Assembly (NCBI RefSeq): GCF_004917075.1
Contig: NZ_SSYB01000004.1
Span: 1,018,546 to 1,082,545 of the forward strand
Source of the DNA: Geomonas edaphica
GTDB taxonomy: Bacteria; Desulfobacterota; Desulfuromonadia; Geobacterales; Geobacteraceae
Length of the DNA: 64,000 nucleotides
Direction: 5' to 3'
Below the pieces are notes generated by a model. It had not been told where the DNA came from and did not search any database. It saw only the letters and a program-made list of their open reading frames with translations. Made by a program: the position numbers and the translations under genes. Shown here in pieces: positions 1 to 7,676 of the stretch. Positions within the stretch are counted from its first letter, which is position 1. The number at the start of each line of letters is the position of its first letter.

Positions 1-267
1 GAGGTCTTCTCCCTGATGCAGCGAAACGATGCGGCGCTATGTCTGGTGGACAGCGAGGAAGACGAAGCGATGCCTGCGGTGGCGACTGCGGCGTGGGGAT
101 ACCTGAGGCTCAGGCGTCAGGAGTACGGGGCTGCGGAATTGGGGAAGTGGGTGGATCTGGTCAACAGGCAGGGGTGGCGCGACGCCTTCGTCTTCTTCAA
201 GCACGAGGATGCGGCAAAGGGACCGCTGTTCGCGCGACAGTTTCTCGATATCGTCGCGGGTGGATGA
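1..267 (+). CDS. DUF72 family protein, C-terminal fragment
   Basis: Only the C-terminal end lies in the window. The reading frame is open from base 1 and stops at 267, so about 88 residues are visible. The segment with WVDLVNRQGW followed by AFVFFKHEDAAKGP resembles the end of DUF72 (YecE-like) TIM-barrel proteins, where a late strand ends in a run such as YVYFNND or FFKHE. The biochemical role of DUF72 proteins is not established. Assignment rests on this short segment, so it is fairly but not fully secure. The next gene starts about 90 bases downstream on the same strand. Confidence 0.6.
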   Translation, partial: EVFSLMQRNDAALCLVDSEEDEAMPAVATAAWGYLRLRRQEYGAAELGKWVDLVNRQGWRDAFVFFKHEDAAKGPLFARQFLDIVAGG

Positions 268-358
268 GAAACCCGGGGCAACGAGCGCGCCCCTCATAAC
301 GGCCAAGACAAGACCAAGGGCGGTGCAGGGCCGCGGAAAGCAAATAACGGAGGTACAG

Positions 359-685
359 ATGAGTATCTGGAGCGTGGCGAAGATCGCGGCGACGAAGATC
401 CCGTGGGGGAGGGTGTTCGAGAACCTCCCGGTGGTGGTGGAGATGGCGAACCGGGCCAAGGGGCGATTCATGGGGGACGGCGCTGCAAGCGACCTGGAGG
501 CGAGGGTGCAGCAGCTCCACGAGGAGAACCGCAAACTGGAGAAGGCGCTTCTTGAGACCTCCGGGCACCTGCAACTTGCCGTTAAGACGCTGAAGGTGGT
601 GCTGGCCCGTCAGAAAGTTTTGATGGCTGCGACGGCGGTTTCTTTGGTGGTGGCCATTGCAGCACTGGTGGTGGCGCTCAGCTAA
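359..685 (+). CDS. small coiled-coil membrane protein, unknown function
   Basis: This is a 108-residue protein that I do not recognise as a named family. The longer frame opens at 209, but the ATG at 359 has a good ribosome-binding site (ACGGAGG, ending near 353) and gives a sensible protein, so I chose it. Residues about 40-75 (ASDLEARVQQLHEENRKLEK) look like an amphipathic coiled coil. The last 20 or so residues (MAATAVSLVVAIAALVVALS) form one transmembrane helix at the very C-terminus, so this looks like a tail-anchored protein. It follows the DUF72 gene on the same strand and ends 13 bases before the convergent rsmE. Function is unknown. Confidence 0.7.
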   Translation: MSIWSVAKIAATKIPWGRVFENLPVVVEMANRAKGRFMGDGAASDLEARVQQLHEENRKLEKALLETSGHLQLAVKTLKVVLARQKVLMAATAVSLVVAIAALVVALS

Positions 686-698
686 GGATTATCACCTG

Positions 699-1439
699 CT
701 ACCTGATGTCGCCCCAGTGGAACTGCAGGATCGAGACCATGGCAAGCCCCGCGGTCTCGGTGCGCAGGATCCGCTTGCCGAGGGTGACCGGGGTGAAACC
801 GCAGGCGAGTGCCTCCTTTACTTCCTCAGGGCTCAAGCCCCCCTCAGGGCCAATGACAATCGCCACGCTCTTTGGCTCCGTGTGACGGGCCAGCGTTTCC
901 CGCAGCGTGTTCTCGTCCTCCCCTTCCCACAAGAGCAGCTTCACATCCTGCCGCGACTCCTTGAGCACTTCCTTCAGATTCCCGCCTATCGCGACCCTCG
1001 GCGCGACACCACGCCCCGACTGCCGGGCCGCTTCCTGCACGATTTTCTCGAAACGCGCAAGTTTTCCTGCCGTCTTCTCGCCCCGAAATTTAACAATGGA
1101 GCGCGCGCCGTCGAAGGTGACCACCTCGGAGATGCCGAGCTCGGTGCACTTTTGCAGGATGAGGTCCAGCTTCTCCCCCTTTGGGAGCCCCTGGTAGAGG
1201 GTGATGCTGATGGCGGGTTCTTCTTCGGCAAGTGCGGCGCTCGCGGCGATGCGGACGGTGAGGGATTTTGCCCCCACCTCCGCGATGGTACCGCAGTGCC
1301 TCACCCCGCCGGCATCGATGAGCTCAACCTCGGCCCCTTCTTTGAGCCGCAGCACGCGGGCCATGTGCCGGTAGAGCTCACCGGTGACGACGGCTTCACC
1401 GTCACTGATGGCGTTGTCGCCCAGGAAAAAACTGCGCAT
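699..1439 (-). CDS. rsmE: 16S rRNA (uracil1498-N3)-methyltransferase RsmE
   Basis: A 246-residue SPOUT-class methyltransferase that in the known family methylates U1498 of 16S rRNA with S-adenosylmethionine. The N-terminal PUA-like part (LYRHMARVLRLKEGAEVELID) and the C-terminal SAM-binding knot with VIGPEGGLSPEEV and LGKRILRTETA are diagnostic, and the length is normal for the family. It starts 3 bases after the prmA stop codon on the same strand, so the two ribosome-modification genes form an operon. This prmA-rsmE arrangement is common in bacteria. Confidence 0.95.
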   Translation of the reverse strand: MRSFFLGDNAISDGEAVVTGELYRHMARVLRLKEGAEVELIDAGGVRHCGTIAEVGAKSLTVRIAASAALAEEEPAISITLYQGLPKGEKLDLILQKCTELGISEVVTFDGARSIVKFRGEKTAGKLARFEKIVQEAARQSGRGVAPRVAIGGNLKEVLKESRQDVKLLLWEGEDENTLRETLARHTEPKSVAIVIGPEGGLSPEEVKEALACGFTPVTLGKRILRTETAGLAMVSILQFHWGDIR

Positions 1440-1442
1440 CCG

Positions 1443-2363
1443 CTACTGGGGTTTTCTCAGGGTAAGGCAGGACCACTCGGCCTCCCTGGGGTTTTCTACG
1501 AGGGTGAGCGAGGGGAAGCCGGCGAGAACGAGCTCTTCCTTCTCGGTCAGAATGCCGGAAAGGATGAGCCATCCGCCGGGGGCGACGCGGGAGATGAGCT
1601 GGTCGGAGAGGCGTACGAGTTCCTCGGCGAGGATGTTGGCGACGACCACGGGGTAGCTGCCCGGGAGTTTGCCGAGGTCCGTGGTGGATGCTGCCACCCG
1701 GTCGGCCACACCGTTTAGCTCGAGATTTTCCTGGGTGACGCGCACCGCCTCGGGGTCGATGTCGACGGCGGTAATGGCGCCGGCGCCGAGAAGGGCGGCG
1801 GCTATGCTGAGCACGCCGGAGCCGGTCCCGACGTCGAGAACGGGGGAGGGGAGCACGCCGCCGCAATGGTCGAGGGCGATCCGCTCCATCGACTCGAGGC
1901 ACATCTTGGTCGTGGGATGGGCACCGGTGCCGAACGCCATGCCGGGGTCGATCTGGATCACCAAGTCGCCTGCCACCTCCTGGTATTCCTCCCAGGTCGG
2001 TTTAATGACCAGACGCCTGCCGATACGGACCGGCTTGAAGTGCACCTTCCAGTTGTTGGCCCAGTCTTCGTTCTTGATGACGGTGACGACGGGAGGCTTG
2101 TAGACGTACCCCTCGAATTCGGGTCCGCGCGTGGCGAGGAACTGCTCCACCTTGATGCGCATGTCCTCCAGGGAGTCGTCGAGAGGGAGGTACCCCTTGA
2201 CGGTTTTGATGCTGCTATCCTCGAGGGAATCGAGGGAAAAGGTATCGAGGTGCATGTTGTCGATGCCGACGCCGTTGCCGGTCAGTTCGACGAGGAAGTC
2301 CGCTAATGTGTCCACCATTTCGGCGGGGACGTCGCAGGCGATTTCGGCCCAGTCCGTGGTCAT
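1443..2363 (-). CDS. prmA: ribosomal protein L11 methyltransferase PrmA
   Basis: A 306-residue class I methyltransferase that trimethylates ribosomal protein L11. The N-terminal L11-recognition domain (about residues 1-115) is followed by a Rossmann fold with DPGMAFGTGAHPTT, the SAM loop LDVGTGSGVLSIAAA, the acidic residue in AVDIDPEAV, and the motif IV region VVANILAEELVRL. All these match the PrmA family. An AAAGGAG lies about 14 bases upstream of the chosen ATG, a rather long spacing, but no other start fits. It is the first gene of the prmA-rsmE pair and is divergent from ppsR. Confidence 0.95.
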   Translation of the reverse strand: MTTDWAEIACDVPAEMVDTLADFLVELTGNGVGIDNMHLDTFSLDSLEDSSIKTVKGYLPLDDSLEDMRIKVEQFLATRGPEFEGYVYKPPVVTVIKNEDWANNWKVHFKPVRIGRRLVIKPTWEEYQEVAGDLVIQIDPGMAFGTGAHPTTKMCLESMERIALDHCGGVLPSPVLDVGTGSGVLSIAAALLGAGAITAVDIDPEAVRVTQENLELNGVADRVAASTTDLGKLPGSYPVVVANILAEELVRLSDQLISRVAPGGWLILSGILTEKEELVLAGFPSLTLVENPREAEWSCLTLRKPQ

Positions 2364-2442
2364 AATGAGTTTTTGTCTCCTTTGGGGTTTGCGAATGCCG
2401 GATTAAACTAGCAGAGAAATAAAGGAAATGGCAATGAAAACC

Positions 2443-2472
2443 TTGACATCCAAAAAAAGTCGGGCGTAATTA
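2443..2472 (+). promoter_or_regulatory. candidate distal sigma-70 promoter for ppsR
   Basis: TTGACA at 2443-2448 and TAATTA at 2467-2472 are separated by 18 bases in an unusually AT-rich stretch upstream of ppsR. A perfect TATAAT lies at 2471-2476, but its 22-base spacing from this -35 box is too long. This could be a second promoter in addition to the one at 2540-2568. Supported by pattern only. Confidence 0.4.
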
Positions 2473-2539
2473 TAATTAAAATTTTTCGGGCATGTGTCGA
2501 TAAGAAAAATCGAGAAGCTTTTCCCATTAAATTTTAGTT

Positions 2540-2568
2540 TTGCCTAAAATGAAAAAACATGGTATATA
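2540..2568 (+). promoter_or_regulatory. candidate proximal sigma-70 promoter for ppsR
   Basis: TTGCCT at 2540-2545 and TATATA at 2563-2568 are spaced by 17 bases, about 65 bases before the ppsR ATG. An inverted repeat (ATTTTAG, six bases, CTAAAAT, at about 2531-2550) overlaps the -35 box and could be an operator. Both are read by eye. Confidence 0.45.
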
Positions 2569-2633
2569 TCTAATGAATTTGGCTGGGCGGGCGGAAAGAA
2601 CCCCGCAAGGTCGCGGATTTTGGGTGATTAAAG

Positions 2634-3446
2634 ATGTATCACGTCTATTTACTTTCGGATGCAACGGGTGAGACGGTGGAGAGGGTGGCGCGGGCCGCGC
2701 TGACCCAATTCAAGGACGTGGACGTCCGGCTGCGCCGGGTCGGGCAGATCAGAAACCAGGAAGACATCCTGAAGGCTCTGGACGAGGTCGCCAAGACCCC
2801 CGGCATAATCTTCTACACCCTGGTCAACACGGAACTGGCGCAGTTCGTAAGAAACGAATGCGAGGCAAGGCAGCTCGATGCGGTGGACCTCATCACGCCG
2901 CTTCTCTTCAAGCTTGCCGAGTTTCTGGAAATGAGGCCGCAGAAGCTTCCCGGCCTGCAGTACGAGATGAACTCGGAGTACTACCGCCGCATGGAGGCGG
3001 TTGATTTCACGGTAAAGCAGGACGACGGCCAGGAGCCGCGCAACCTGCACAAGGCCGACATCGTTCTGGTCGGGGTGTCCCGCTCCTCCAAAACGCCACT
3101 TTCCATGTACCTGGCGCACAAGGGGTACAAAGTGGCGAACGTCCCGATCATCCAGGGGATCGAACCGCCGCCGGAGCTGGAAGAAGTTGAGCCGGAGCGG
3201 GTGGTTGGCCTTATCATCAGCACCCAGCGGCTGGTAGACATCCGTTCGGCGCGCCTGAGAAACCTCAGGCAGAGCCCGCGCGGCAGTTACGCGGATTTCA
3301 GGCTGGTCGAAGAGGAGCTGGCGTACTGCCGGCGCTTTTACCGGGACCACCCCGCATGGCTGGTCATCGATGTAACCAACAAATCCGTTGAGGAGTCCGC
3401 GGCAGAGATCCTGAGCCGGCTCCATGGTGATATCAGGCACGATTAG
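2634..3446 (+). CDS. ppsR: PEP synthase regulatory protein (bifunctional kinase/pyrophosphorylase)
   Basis: A 270-residue protein of the DUF299 family. Members phosphorylate and dephosphorylate a threonine of phosphoenolpyruvate synthase or pyruvate phosphate dikinase, and so switch the pyruvate-to-PEP step off and on. The N-terminus [20 protein letters not shown] and the P-loop-like [15 protein letters not shown] (about residues 147-161) are hallmarks. Length matches the family. The target enzyme is not in this window. The ribosome-binding site is weak (GTGATTAAAG). The gene is separated by only 35 bases from the following response regulator, so co-transcription is possible. Confidence 0.93.
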   Translation: MYHVYLLSDATGETVERVARAALTQFKDVDVRLRRVGQIRNQEDILKALDEVAKTPGIIFYTLVNTELAQFVRNECEARQLDAVDLITPLLFKLAEFLEMRPQKLPGLQYEMNSEYYRRMEAVDFTVKQDDGQEPRNLHKADIVLVGVSRSSKTPLSMYLAHKGYKVANVPIIQGIEPPPELEEVEPERVVGLIISTQRLVDIRSARLRNLRQSPRGSYADFRLVEEELAYCRRFYRDHPAWLVIDVTNKSVEESAAEILSRLHGDIRHD

Positions 3447-3481
3447 AGGTCGACATATTTAACAAAGAGAGGGAAAACAAC

Positions 3482-4156
3482 ATGAAAATTCTGGTGGTTG
3501 AAGACGAGAAGAAGGTTGCCAGCTTCATAAAGCGCGGGCTCGAAGAAGAGCAGTACGAAGTCACCACCGCGGCGGACGGTGAAGAGGGGCTGAAACTTGC
3601 GCTGGAGAAGCCGTTCGACCTGATCGTGCTCGACTGGATGCTCCCGAAAAAGGACGGCCTGTCCGTTCTGAAGGAGCTCAGGGAGCGGAAGAACGTCACC
3701 CCGATCCTGATGCTGACCGCAAAGGACTCCGTAGAAGATATCGTGGCTGGTCTTGATTCCGGTTCCGACGACTACCTGACCAAGCCGTTCGCGTTCGCCG
3801 AGCTGCTCGCCCGCGTCCGTGCACTGATGAGGAGGAGCGAGCTCGACCGCGGTGCCGAGATCCGTTTCGCCGACCTGCGTCTCGACCCGGTAACCCACAA
3901 GGTGTGGCGCAAGGACAAGGAGATCGACCTTACCGCGAAGGAGTACGGCCTGCTCGAGTACTTCATGCGCAACCCGCACCAGGTGCTCACCAGGACCATG
4001 ATCGCCGAGCACGTATGGGACTACACCTTCGACAGCTTCACCAACATCATCGACGTCTACGTGAACTACCTGCGTAAGAAGATCGACCGCGACGCCGACA
4101 AGAAGCTCATCCACACCGTGAGGGGCGTAGGCTACATCCTCAAAGAAGAAGAATAA
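3482..4156 (+). CDS. OmpR-family response regulator
   Basis: A 224-residue regulator with an N-terminal receiver domain (about 1-120) and a C-terminal winged-helix DNA-binding domain (about 128-222, ending in TVRGVGYILKEEE). The acidic pocket (E7, D8), phospho-acceptor Asp51 in VLDWMLP, the T in MLTAKD and Lys in YLTKPF are all present, so it should be phosphorylatable. The sequence is closest in style to the CopR/CusR group. AGAGAGGGAAAACAAC upstream supplies the ribosome-binding site. No sensor kinase is next to it. A terminator follows and then htrA, so an envelope-stress link is possible but only inferred. Confidence 0.9.
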   Translation: MKILVVEDEKKVASFIKRGLEEEQYEVTTAADGEEGLKLALEKPFDLIVLDWMLPKKDGLSVLKELRERKNVTPILMLTAKDSVEDIVAGLDSGSDDYLTKPFAFAELLARVRALMRRSELDRGAEIRFADLRLDPVTHKVWRKDKEIDLTAKEYGLLEYFMRNPHQVLTRTMIAEHVWDYTFDSFTNIIDVYVNYLRKKIDRDADKKLIHTVRGVGYILKEEE

Positions 4157-4187
4157 GCAGAGGCCGAAGGCACCTGTCCTGCTGAAT

Positions 4188-4240
4188 AAAACGGACCTTT
4201 TCCAGTCGAAACACGACCGGGAGGGGTCCGTTTTTTCTTT
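4188..4240 (+). terminator. Rho-independent terminator after the response regulator
   Basis: A ten-base stem AAAACGGACC (4188-4197) pairs with GGTCCGTTTT (4225-4234) around a 27-base loop, and the right arm runs into TTTTTTCTTT. It ends the ppsR/response-regulator transcript before htrA. Confidence 0.85.
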
Positions 4241-4264
4241 GGAAGCGGTCGAGTGTCGGAAGTC

Positions 4265-4293
4265 TTGACAAAGTCCGGGAGCGGTATTAGCTT
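4265..4293 (+). promoter_or_regulatory. candidate sigma-70 promoter for htrA
   Basis: A perfect TTGACA (4265-4270) is spaced 17 bases from TAGCTT (4288-4293). The start would fall near 4300, leaving a short leader that carries a strong CAGGAGG ribosome-binding site before the ATG at 4323. Confidence 0.55.
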
Positions 4294-4322
4294 TACCCTA
4301 CTCAAACCCTCAGGAGGTAGCC

Positions 4323-5702
4323 ATGCAGGCAGCAATCGTAGCAAGATTCCTGGTGTTAAGCTTATTCCTCTCTTCCCTTTTCTCCGCAGTAGCGGGAGCC
4401 GCGACCCTAACCCCCGACTTTGCCAAACTGGCCAAGAAACTAAAGCCGGCGGTGGTCAACATCAGCACTTCCAAAACGGTAGGCATGAAGAAGCACCCGA
4501 ACGTAGGTCCAGGCGGTGACCCCTTTCAGGACTACTTCGAAAAGTTCTTCGAAACGCCCAGGCAGCACCCCTACAAACAAAGGAGCATGGGCTCCGGCTT
4601 CATCATCAGTGACGACGGTTACCTGATCACCAACAACCACGTGGTGAAGGACGCCGACGAGATCAAGGTGAAGCTTTCCGATGGCCGCGAATTCAAGGGC
4701 GAGGTGAAGGGACGCGACGACAAGCTCGACCTCGCACTGATAAAGATCGCCGCCAAGGGCCACCTGCCGGTGGCACCTTTGGGGGATAGCGACAAGATCG
4801 AGGTCGGGGACTGGGTCATGGCGATCGGCAACCCCTTCGGTCTCGCGCAGACGGTGACCGCGGGGATCATCAGCGCCCAGGGGCGCGTTATCGGCAGCGG
4901 GCCCTATGACGACTTCATCCAGACCGACGCCTCGATCAACCCCGGCAACTCCGGCGGTCCCCTCTTCAACACCGACGGCGAGGTAATCGGGATCAACACC
5001 GCCATCGTCTCGGGCGGCCAGGGGATCGGCTTCGCCATCCCGATCAACATGGCCAAGGACATCCTGCCCCAGTTGAAGGAGAGCGGCAAAGTGACCCGCG
5101 GATGGCTCGGCGTGTCGGTGCAGCAGGTGACCCAGGATCTCGCACAGTCCTTCGGTATGGAAGGGGAGGCGGGGGCGCTTGTTGCCGAGGTGATCAAGGA
5201 CAGCCCCGCCGAGAAGGCCGGTGTCAAGGGCGGGGACATCATCCTCGAGTACGACGGTCACCACATCAAGGAGATGAGCGAGCTGCCGCGCCGCGTTGCC
5301 GCAACGGCGGTGGGGAGAACGGTGAAGCTCGTGGTGCTGCGTGACGGCAAGCAGGTGCCGTTGCAGGTCACCATCGAGAAGTTGAAGGACGGCGAGGAGG
5401 AAGACGCCGCGGTGAGCGGCGACCGTCTCGGCCTCAAGGTGGCCGATCTCTCGGCGGAGCGTGCACAGCAACTGAGGCTCCAGGGCGAGAAGGGGGTGCT
5501 TGTTACCGACGTCGATGCGGATAGCCTCGCCGAGCGTGCCGGCATCGCCGAGGGGGACGTGATTCGGGAGATCAACGGCGTCAAGGTCACCAGCGTGAAG
5601 GATTACAGCAAGGCTATTGCGGCCGTGAAGAAGGGTGGTTACCTGAAGATGCTGCTCAAAAGGGGCGACGCCTCCCTCTTCGTGGCTCTCAGGATCGATT
5701 AG
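4323..5702 (+). CDS. periplasmic serine protease HtrA/DegP/MucD type
   Basis: A 459-residue exported protease and chaperone that degrades misfolded envelope proteins. An N-terminal signal peptide (about 1-27, ending AVAGAA) is followed by a trypsin-like domain with His106 (ITNNHVV), Asp136 (KLDLALI) and Ser210 (PGNSGGP), and then two PDZ domains (about 265-350 and 370-455). The domain order and length fit the DegP/DegQ/MucD group. It has its own candidate promoter and a strong bidirectional terminator, so it is probably monocistronic. It follows a lone OmpR-type regulator. Which of DegP, DegQ or MucD it matches functionally cannot be decided here. Confidence 0.95.
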   Translation: MQAAIVARFLVLSLFLSSLFSAVAGAATLTPDFAKLAKKLKPAVVNISTSKTVGMKKHPNVGPGGDPFQDYFEKFFETPRQHPYKQRSMGSGFIISDDGYLITNNHVVKDADEIKVKLSDGREFKGEVKGRDDKLDLALIKIAAKGHLPVAPLGDSDKIEVGDWVMAIGNPFGLAQTVTAGIISAQGRVIGSGPYDDFIQTDASINPGNSGGPLFNTDGEVIGINTAIVSGGQGIGFAIPINMAKDILPQLKESGKVTRGWLGVSVQQVTQDLAQSFGMEGEAGALVAEVIKDSPAEKAGVKGGDIILEYDGHHIKEMSELPRRVAATAVGRTVKLVVLRDGKQVPLQVTIEKLKDGEEEDAAVSGDRLGLKVADLSAERAQQLRLQGEKGVLVTDVDADSLAERAGIAEGDVIREINGVKVTSVKDYSKAIAAVKKGGYLKMLLKRGDASLFVALRID

Positions 5703-5724
5703 GTATCGCGTTATTCATAAGTAG

Positions 5725-5760
5725 AAAAAGGGGGACCCGGTGTACCGGGTCCCCCTTTTT
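5725..5760 (+). terminator. strong terminator after htrA, probably bidirectional
   Basis: A perfect 16-base stem with a TGTA loop: AAAAAGGGGGACCCGG (5725-5740) pairs with CCGGGTCCCCCTTTTT (5745-5760). It has A and T tracts on both sides, so it can end htrA transcription on the plus strand and the RNase Z-like gene on the minus strand. Confidence 0.92.
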
Positions 5761-5774
5761 GTTCGGCGCAGCGT

Positions 5775-5850
5775 GCGACTCTCACCCCCAGGTTCTCTTC
5801 CGCCTTCGCGGACCGAAGTGTTTCGGCGGGAGGACCGGGGTGAGGGGGCG
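5775..5850. repeat. degenerate inverted repeat of the CTCACCCC/GGGGTGAG type
   Basis: CTCTCACCCCCAGG at the left and CCGGGGTGAGGGGG at the right are near reverse complements, with a short inner stem CTTCGCGGACCGAAG. Such GC-rich CTCACCC elements recur between genes in this window (for example around 16540-16590). It lies between the htrA terminator and the end of the convergent gene. Confidence 0.5.
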
Positions 5851-5858
5851 GGTTCGGG

Positions 5859-6857
5859 TCAGCTCCCGAAGGCCTCCGCCACTTCCCGACGCAGTTCCTC
5901 TTCGGCGCCCAGGTGTCGCGGGGAGAAGTGGAAGGGGATAACGCGTGCCGCACCCGCCTCGCGTGCGAGCGTTCCGGCCTGCCTGGCGGTCAGGTGCGCC
6001 CGCTCGCGGGCCCTTTCGCGGTCGGCATCGAGAAAAACCGCCTCAATGAAGAAGTAGTCGGCCCTTTGTGCCAGTTTCACTATGCGGCACCGGTTTTCCG
6101 GCGTGTATGCGGTGTCGGTCACGTAGGCGATCTTCTCGCCCGGGACTACCTGCAGTACCTGCTCCTTCAACTCGCCGAGGGAGAGCTCGCGCACCTTGCC
6201 TTCGGGTACCGTCACCTTGAACACGGTATCGTCCGGCGCGCCGCGCAACACGGCGCGCTTCACCTCGGAGAGCCACGCGCCCACGGGCAGGCCGAGTGCG
6301 GCAAGCTTGTTCTTCATGAAGTTCACGTGCAGCTTCTCCTCGAAGGCGTAGCCGAGACAGGGGACGCTGTGCTCCAGGAAGGTGACGGTGAGCCTCAGGT
6401 TCTCCTCCTCGTGGACCACTCCGTCCCGGAACGTGAACTCTTCCTCTTCTTCCCGCGTGAAAACGCGCCGTGAGCTGAAGCGGGCGCGTCGCGCCCGCCC
6501 TTCGGGATGCAGTTCGGTCACGGTGATGATGAACTCGGTCGGGTAACTCTGGATCAGATTCCAACTGTAGGAGGCGAGCCGGTGCTCGACCTGGCTCAGG
6601 ATGCCGGGTGGCCCAAAGAGGCGCAGCTTCATATCCCGGCCGAGCATGATGCGCAGCATCAGATCGAAGCCGATGAAGTGGTCGATGTGGGTGTGGGAGA
6701 TACAGACGTCGGTAAGCCGGAGAATCTTCCGTGCGCCCAGGGAGGCGATCTCGCCCAGGTCGAAGAGGAGTGCACGCCGGGCGAACTGGAAGTCGACGTA
6801 GACACCGGGGTCACCAAATGGTGGGTTGACGAGCCTCGGGAGGAAGTGGGGAGTCAT
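5859..6857 (-). CDS. RNase Z-like metallo-beta-lactamase-fold hydrolase
   Basis: A 332-residue metallo-beta-lactamase-fold protein. It carries the metal motif HTHIDHF (His55, His57, Asp59, His60), a DTAYTPENR segment for the bridging aspartate, and near the C-terminus HLTARQAGTLAREAG followed by PFHFSPRH. The last is the characteristic RNase Z ending. True RNase Z trims the 3' ends of tRNA precursors. This protein is somewhat divergent at its N-terminus, so it may act on another phosphodiester substrate. TAAGGAGG sits seven bases before the ATG. It shares a terminator with the convergent htrA. Confidence 0.8.
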   Translation of the reverse strand: MTPHFLPRLVNPPFGDPGVYVDFQFARRALLFDLGEIASLGARKILRLTDVCISHTHIDHFIGFDLMLRIMLGRDMKLRLFGPPGILSQVEHRLASYSWNLIQSYPTEFIITVTELHPEGRARRARFSSRRVFTREEEEEFTFRDGVVHEEENLRLTVTFLEHSVPCLGYAFEEKLHVNFMKNKLAALGLPVGAWLSEVKRAVLRGAPDDTVFKVTVPEGKVRELSLGELKEQVLQVVPGEKIAYVTDTAYTPENRCRIVKLAQRADYFFIEAVFLDADRERARERAHLTARQAGTLAREAGAARVIPFHFSPRHLGAEEELRREVAEAFGS

Positions 6858-6875
6858 GCGGCCTCCTTAACAGCC

Positions 6876-6916
6876 GTTCTACATGGAGCCGTTCTACGTT
6901 CTAAGTTCTACGTTGC
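6876..6916. repeat. heptamer repeat cluster (TTCTACG type)
   Basis: Degenerate tandem copies of a 7-8-base unit (GTTCTAC, GTTCTACGTTCTAAGTTCTACG) sit just upstream of the RNase Z-like gene. They resemble the CGTTCAA arrays near 53.4 and 62.7 kb and the GTAGAACCTAGAACCTAGAA cluster near 30.48 kb. Confidence 0.55.
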
Positions 6917-6978
6917 ATGGAGGACCTGGAGGCGGAGCAACTCCTGCTATATATCCATATGGGGCTTAGTGCAAGACG

Positions 6979-7007
6979 AAAAAAGGGGATCCGTTTCCGG
7001 ATCCCCT
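6979..7007 (-). terminator. terminator of the 6S RNA gene
   Basis: On the minus strand GGGGATCCG, a GAAA loop and CGGATCCCC form a perfect nine-base stem (6985-7006), followed by a run of six T (complement of 6979-6984). There is no protein gene upstream on this strand, and the terminator lies just beyond the 3' end of the 6S RNA. Confidence 0.9.
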
Positions 7008-7013
7008 CAGTGC

Positions 7014-7208
7014 TACAGCTCTCTCCGCCTTGTCGTTTGGTTGGGGGGGCCTCACAGCGAGTTCCCATTCAGGTGGGCTCCTGTAGGTCGCTTTAGGCAA
7101 TTCCCGCGCAATGGGGCAGCTCACCACGACCGAAACAGGCTCCCGTACAATAATTTATTCCGCAGGGGCGTTAATAACCTCACGGACAACGCAGAGAGAG
7201 CGAGTAAG
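7014..7208 (-). ncRNA. ssrS: 6S RNA (RNA polymerase regulator)
   Basis: I identify a 6S RNA on the minus strand. 6S RNA binds sigma-70 holoenzyme by mimicking an open promoter, and it builds up in stationary phase. The terminal arms (7184-7201 and 7018-7035) pair over 16 of 18 positions, giving a closed RNA of about 184 bases, the usual 6S size. Reading the minus strand, the inner part keeps landmarks of the E. coli RNA in order: GGTGAGC, then GCCTAAAGCGACC (compare GCCUUAAAACUGCGAC), then CCCACCTGAATGGGAAC (compare UUCACCUUGAACC). A well-spaced promoter lies upstream and a strong terminator downstream. The exact ends are estimated. No function is assigned to plus-strand frames crossing it. 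Confidence 0.85.
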
Positions 7209-7215
7209 TGGCTGT

Positions 7216-7244
7216 ATTGTAGCGTTGCCCCAATGTGAAATCAA
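7216..7244 (-). promoter_or_regulatory. sigma-70 promoter of the 6S RNA gene
   Basis: On the minus strand TTGATT (7239-7244) and TACAAT (7216-7221) are spaced exactly 17 bases apart. The start would fall about 7 bases downstream, near 7208, right before the closing stem of the 6S RNA. Confidence 0.75.
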
Positions 7245-7307
7245 CATTGTTTTCTTTAATGTGAATCGTTGCCCCTCGGACCCCAAAACTGTTGCAATTT
7301 TGCCCGG

Positions 7308-7336
7308 TTGACGTAGAATGCGCCGAACGAAATATC
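7308..7336 (+). promoter_or_regulatory. candidate promoter for the DUF507 pair
   Basis: TTGACG (7308-7313) and AATATC (7331-7336) are spaced 17 bases. The start near 7343 would leave a short leader containing GGGAGGG before the ATG at 7356. The -10 box is weak. Confidence 0.4.
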
Positions 7337-7355
7337 CTCATAAATGGGAGGGAAG

Positions 7356-7637
7356 ATGCGTCTAAAAGAGGAGCAGGTCGCACGTCTGGCGGAGAAGGTT
7401 CTGGGCGATTTGGAACGAGCCCAACTCGTGGAGCAGAAGCAGGGGCGCAGCGCCGTGCTCACCGCAATCAAAGCGGCCATCGCGCAGGATCTGAAGCGGG
7501 AAGAGGACCTGGAGCGCGACGCGGAGGCGCTTCTCGAACAGACCCTGAAGGCGACGGGAGGGGCGGGGATCGACCGGCACAAGATGCTGAGGATGATCAA
7601 GGACAAGTTGGCCAAGGAGAGGAAGATCGTCCTGTGA
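7356..7637 (+). CDS. DUF507 family protein, first copy
   Basis: A 93-residue, highly charged and helical protein of the DUF507 family, which has no established function. The frame also has an ATG at 7344. The ATG at 7356 is preceded by GGGAGGG and gives the usual N-terminus MRLKEEQV, so I chose it. The family segments VARLAEKVLGDLE and the basic C-terminal DRHKMLRMIKDKLAKERK are visible. A second, diverged copy follows 39 bases downstream, so the two may form a heterodimer or have duplicated roles. The pair is divergent from the 6S RNA gene. Confidence 0.8.
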   Translation: MRLKEEQVARLAEKVLGDLERAQLVEQKQGRSAVLTAIKAAIAQDLKREEDLERDAEALLEQTLKATGGAGIDRHKMLRMIKDKLAKERKIVL

Positions 7638-7676
7638 TAACCGTCCCGGCAGGTAAAGCAGACCAAGGAGCTCACC

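Noticed and set aside
209..358. N-terminal extension of the small membrane protein
   Set aside because: No ribosome-binding site at 209, and the segment overlaps the DUF72 gene in another frame; the ATG at 359 has a good site.
6507..7238. 243-residue plus-strand frame crossing 6.5-7.2 kb
   Set aside because: Its first part is antisense to the RNase Z-like gene and its second part runs through the 6S RNA. There is no family similarity or ribosome-binding site.
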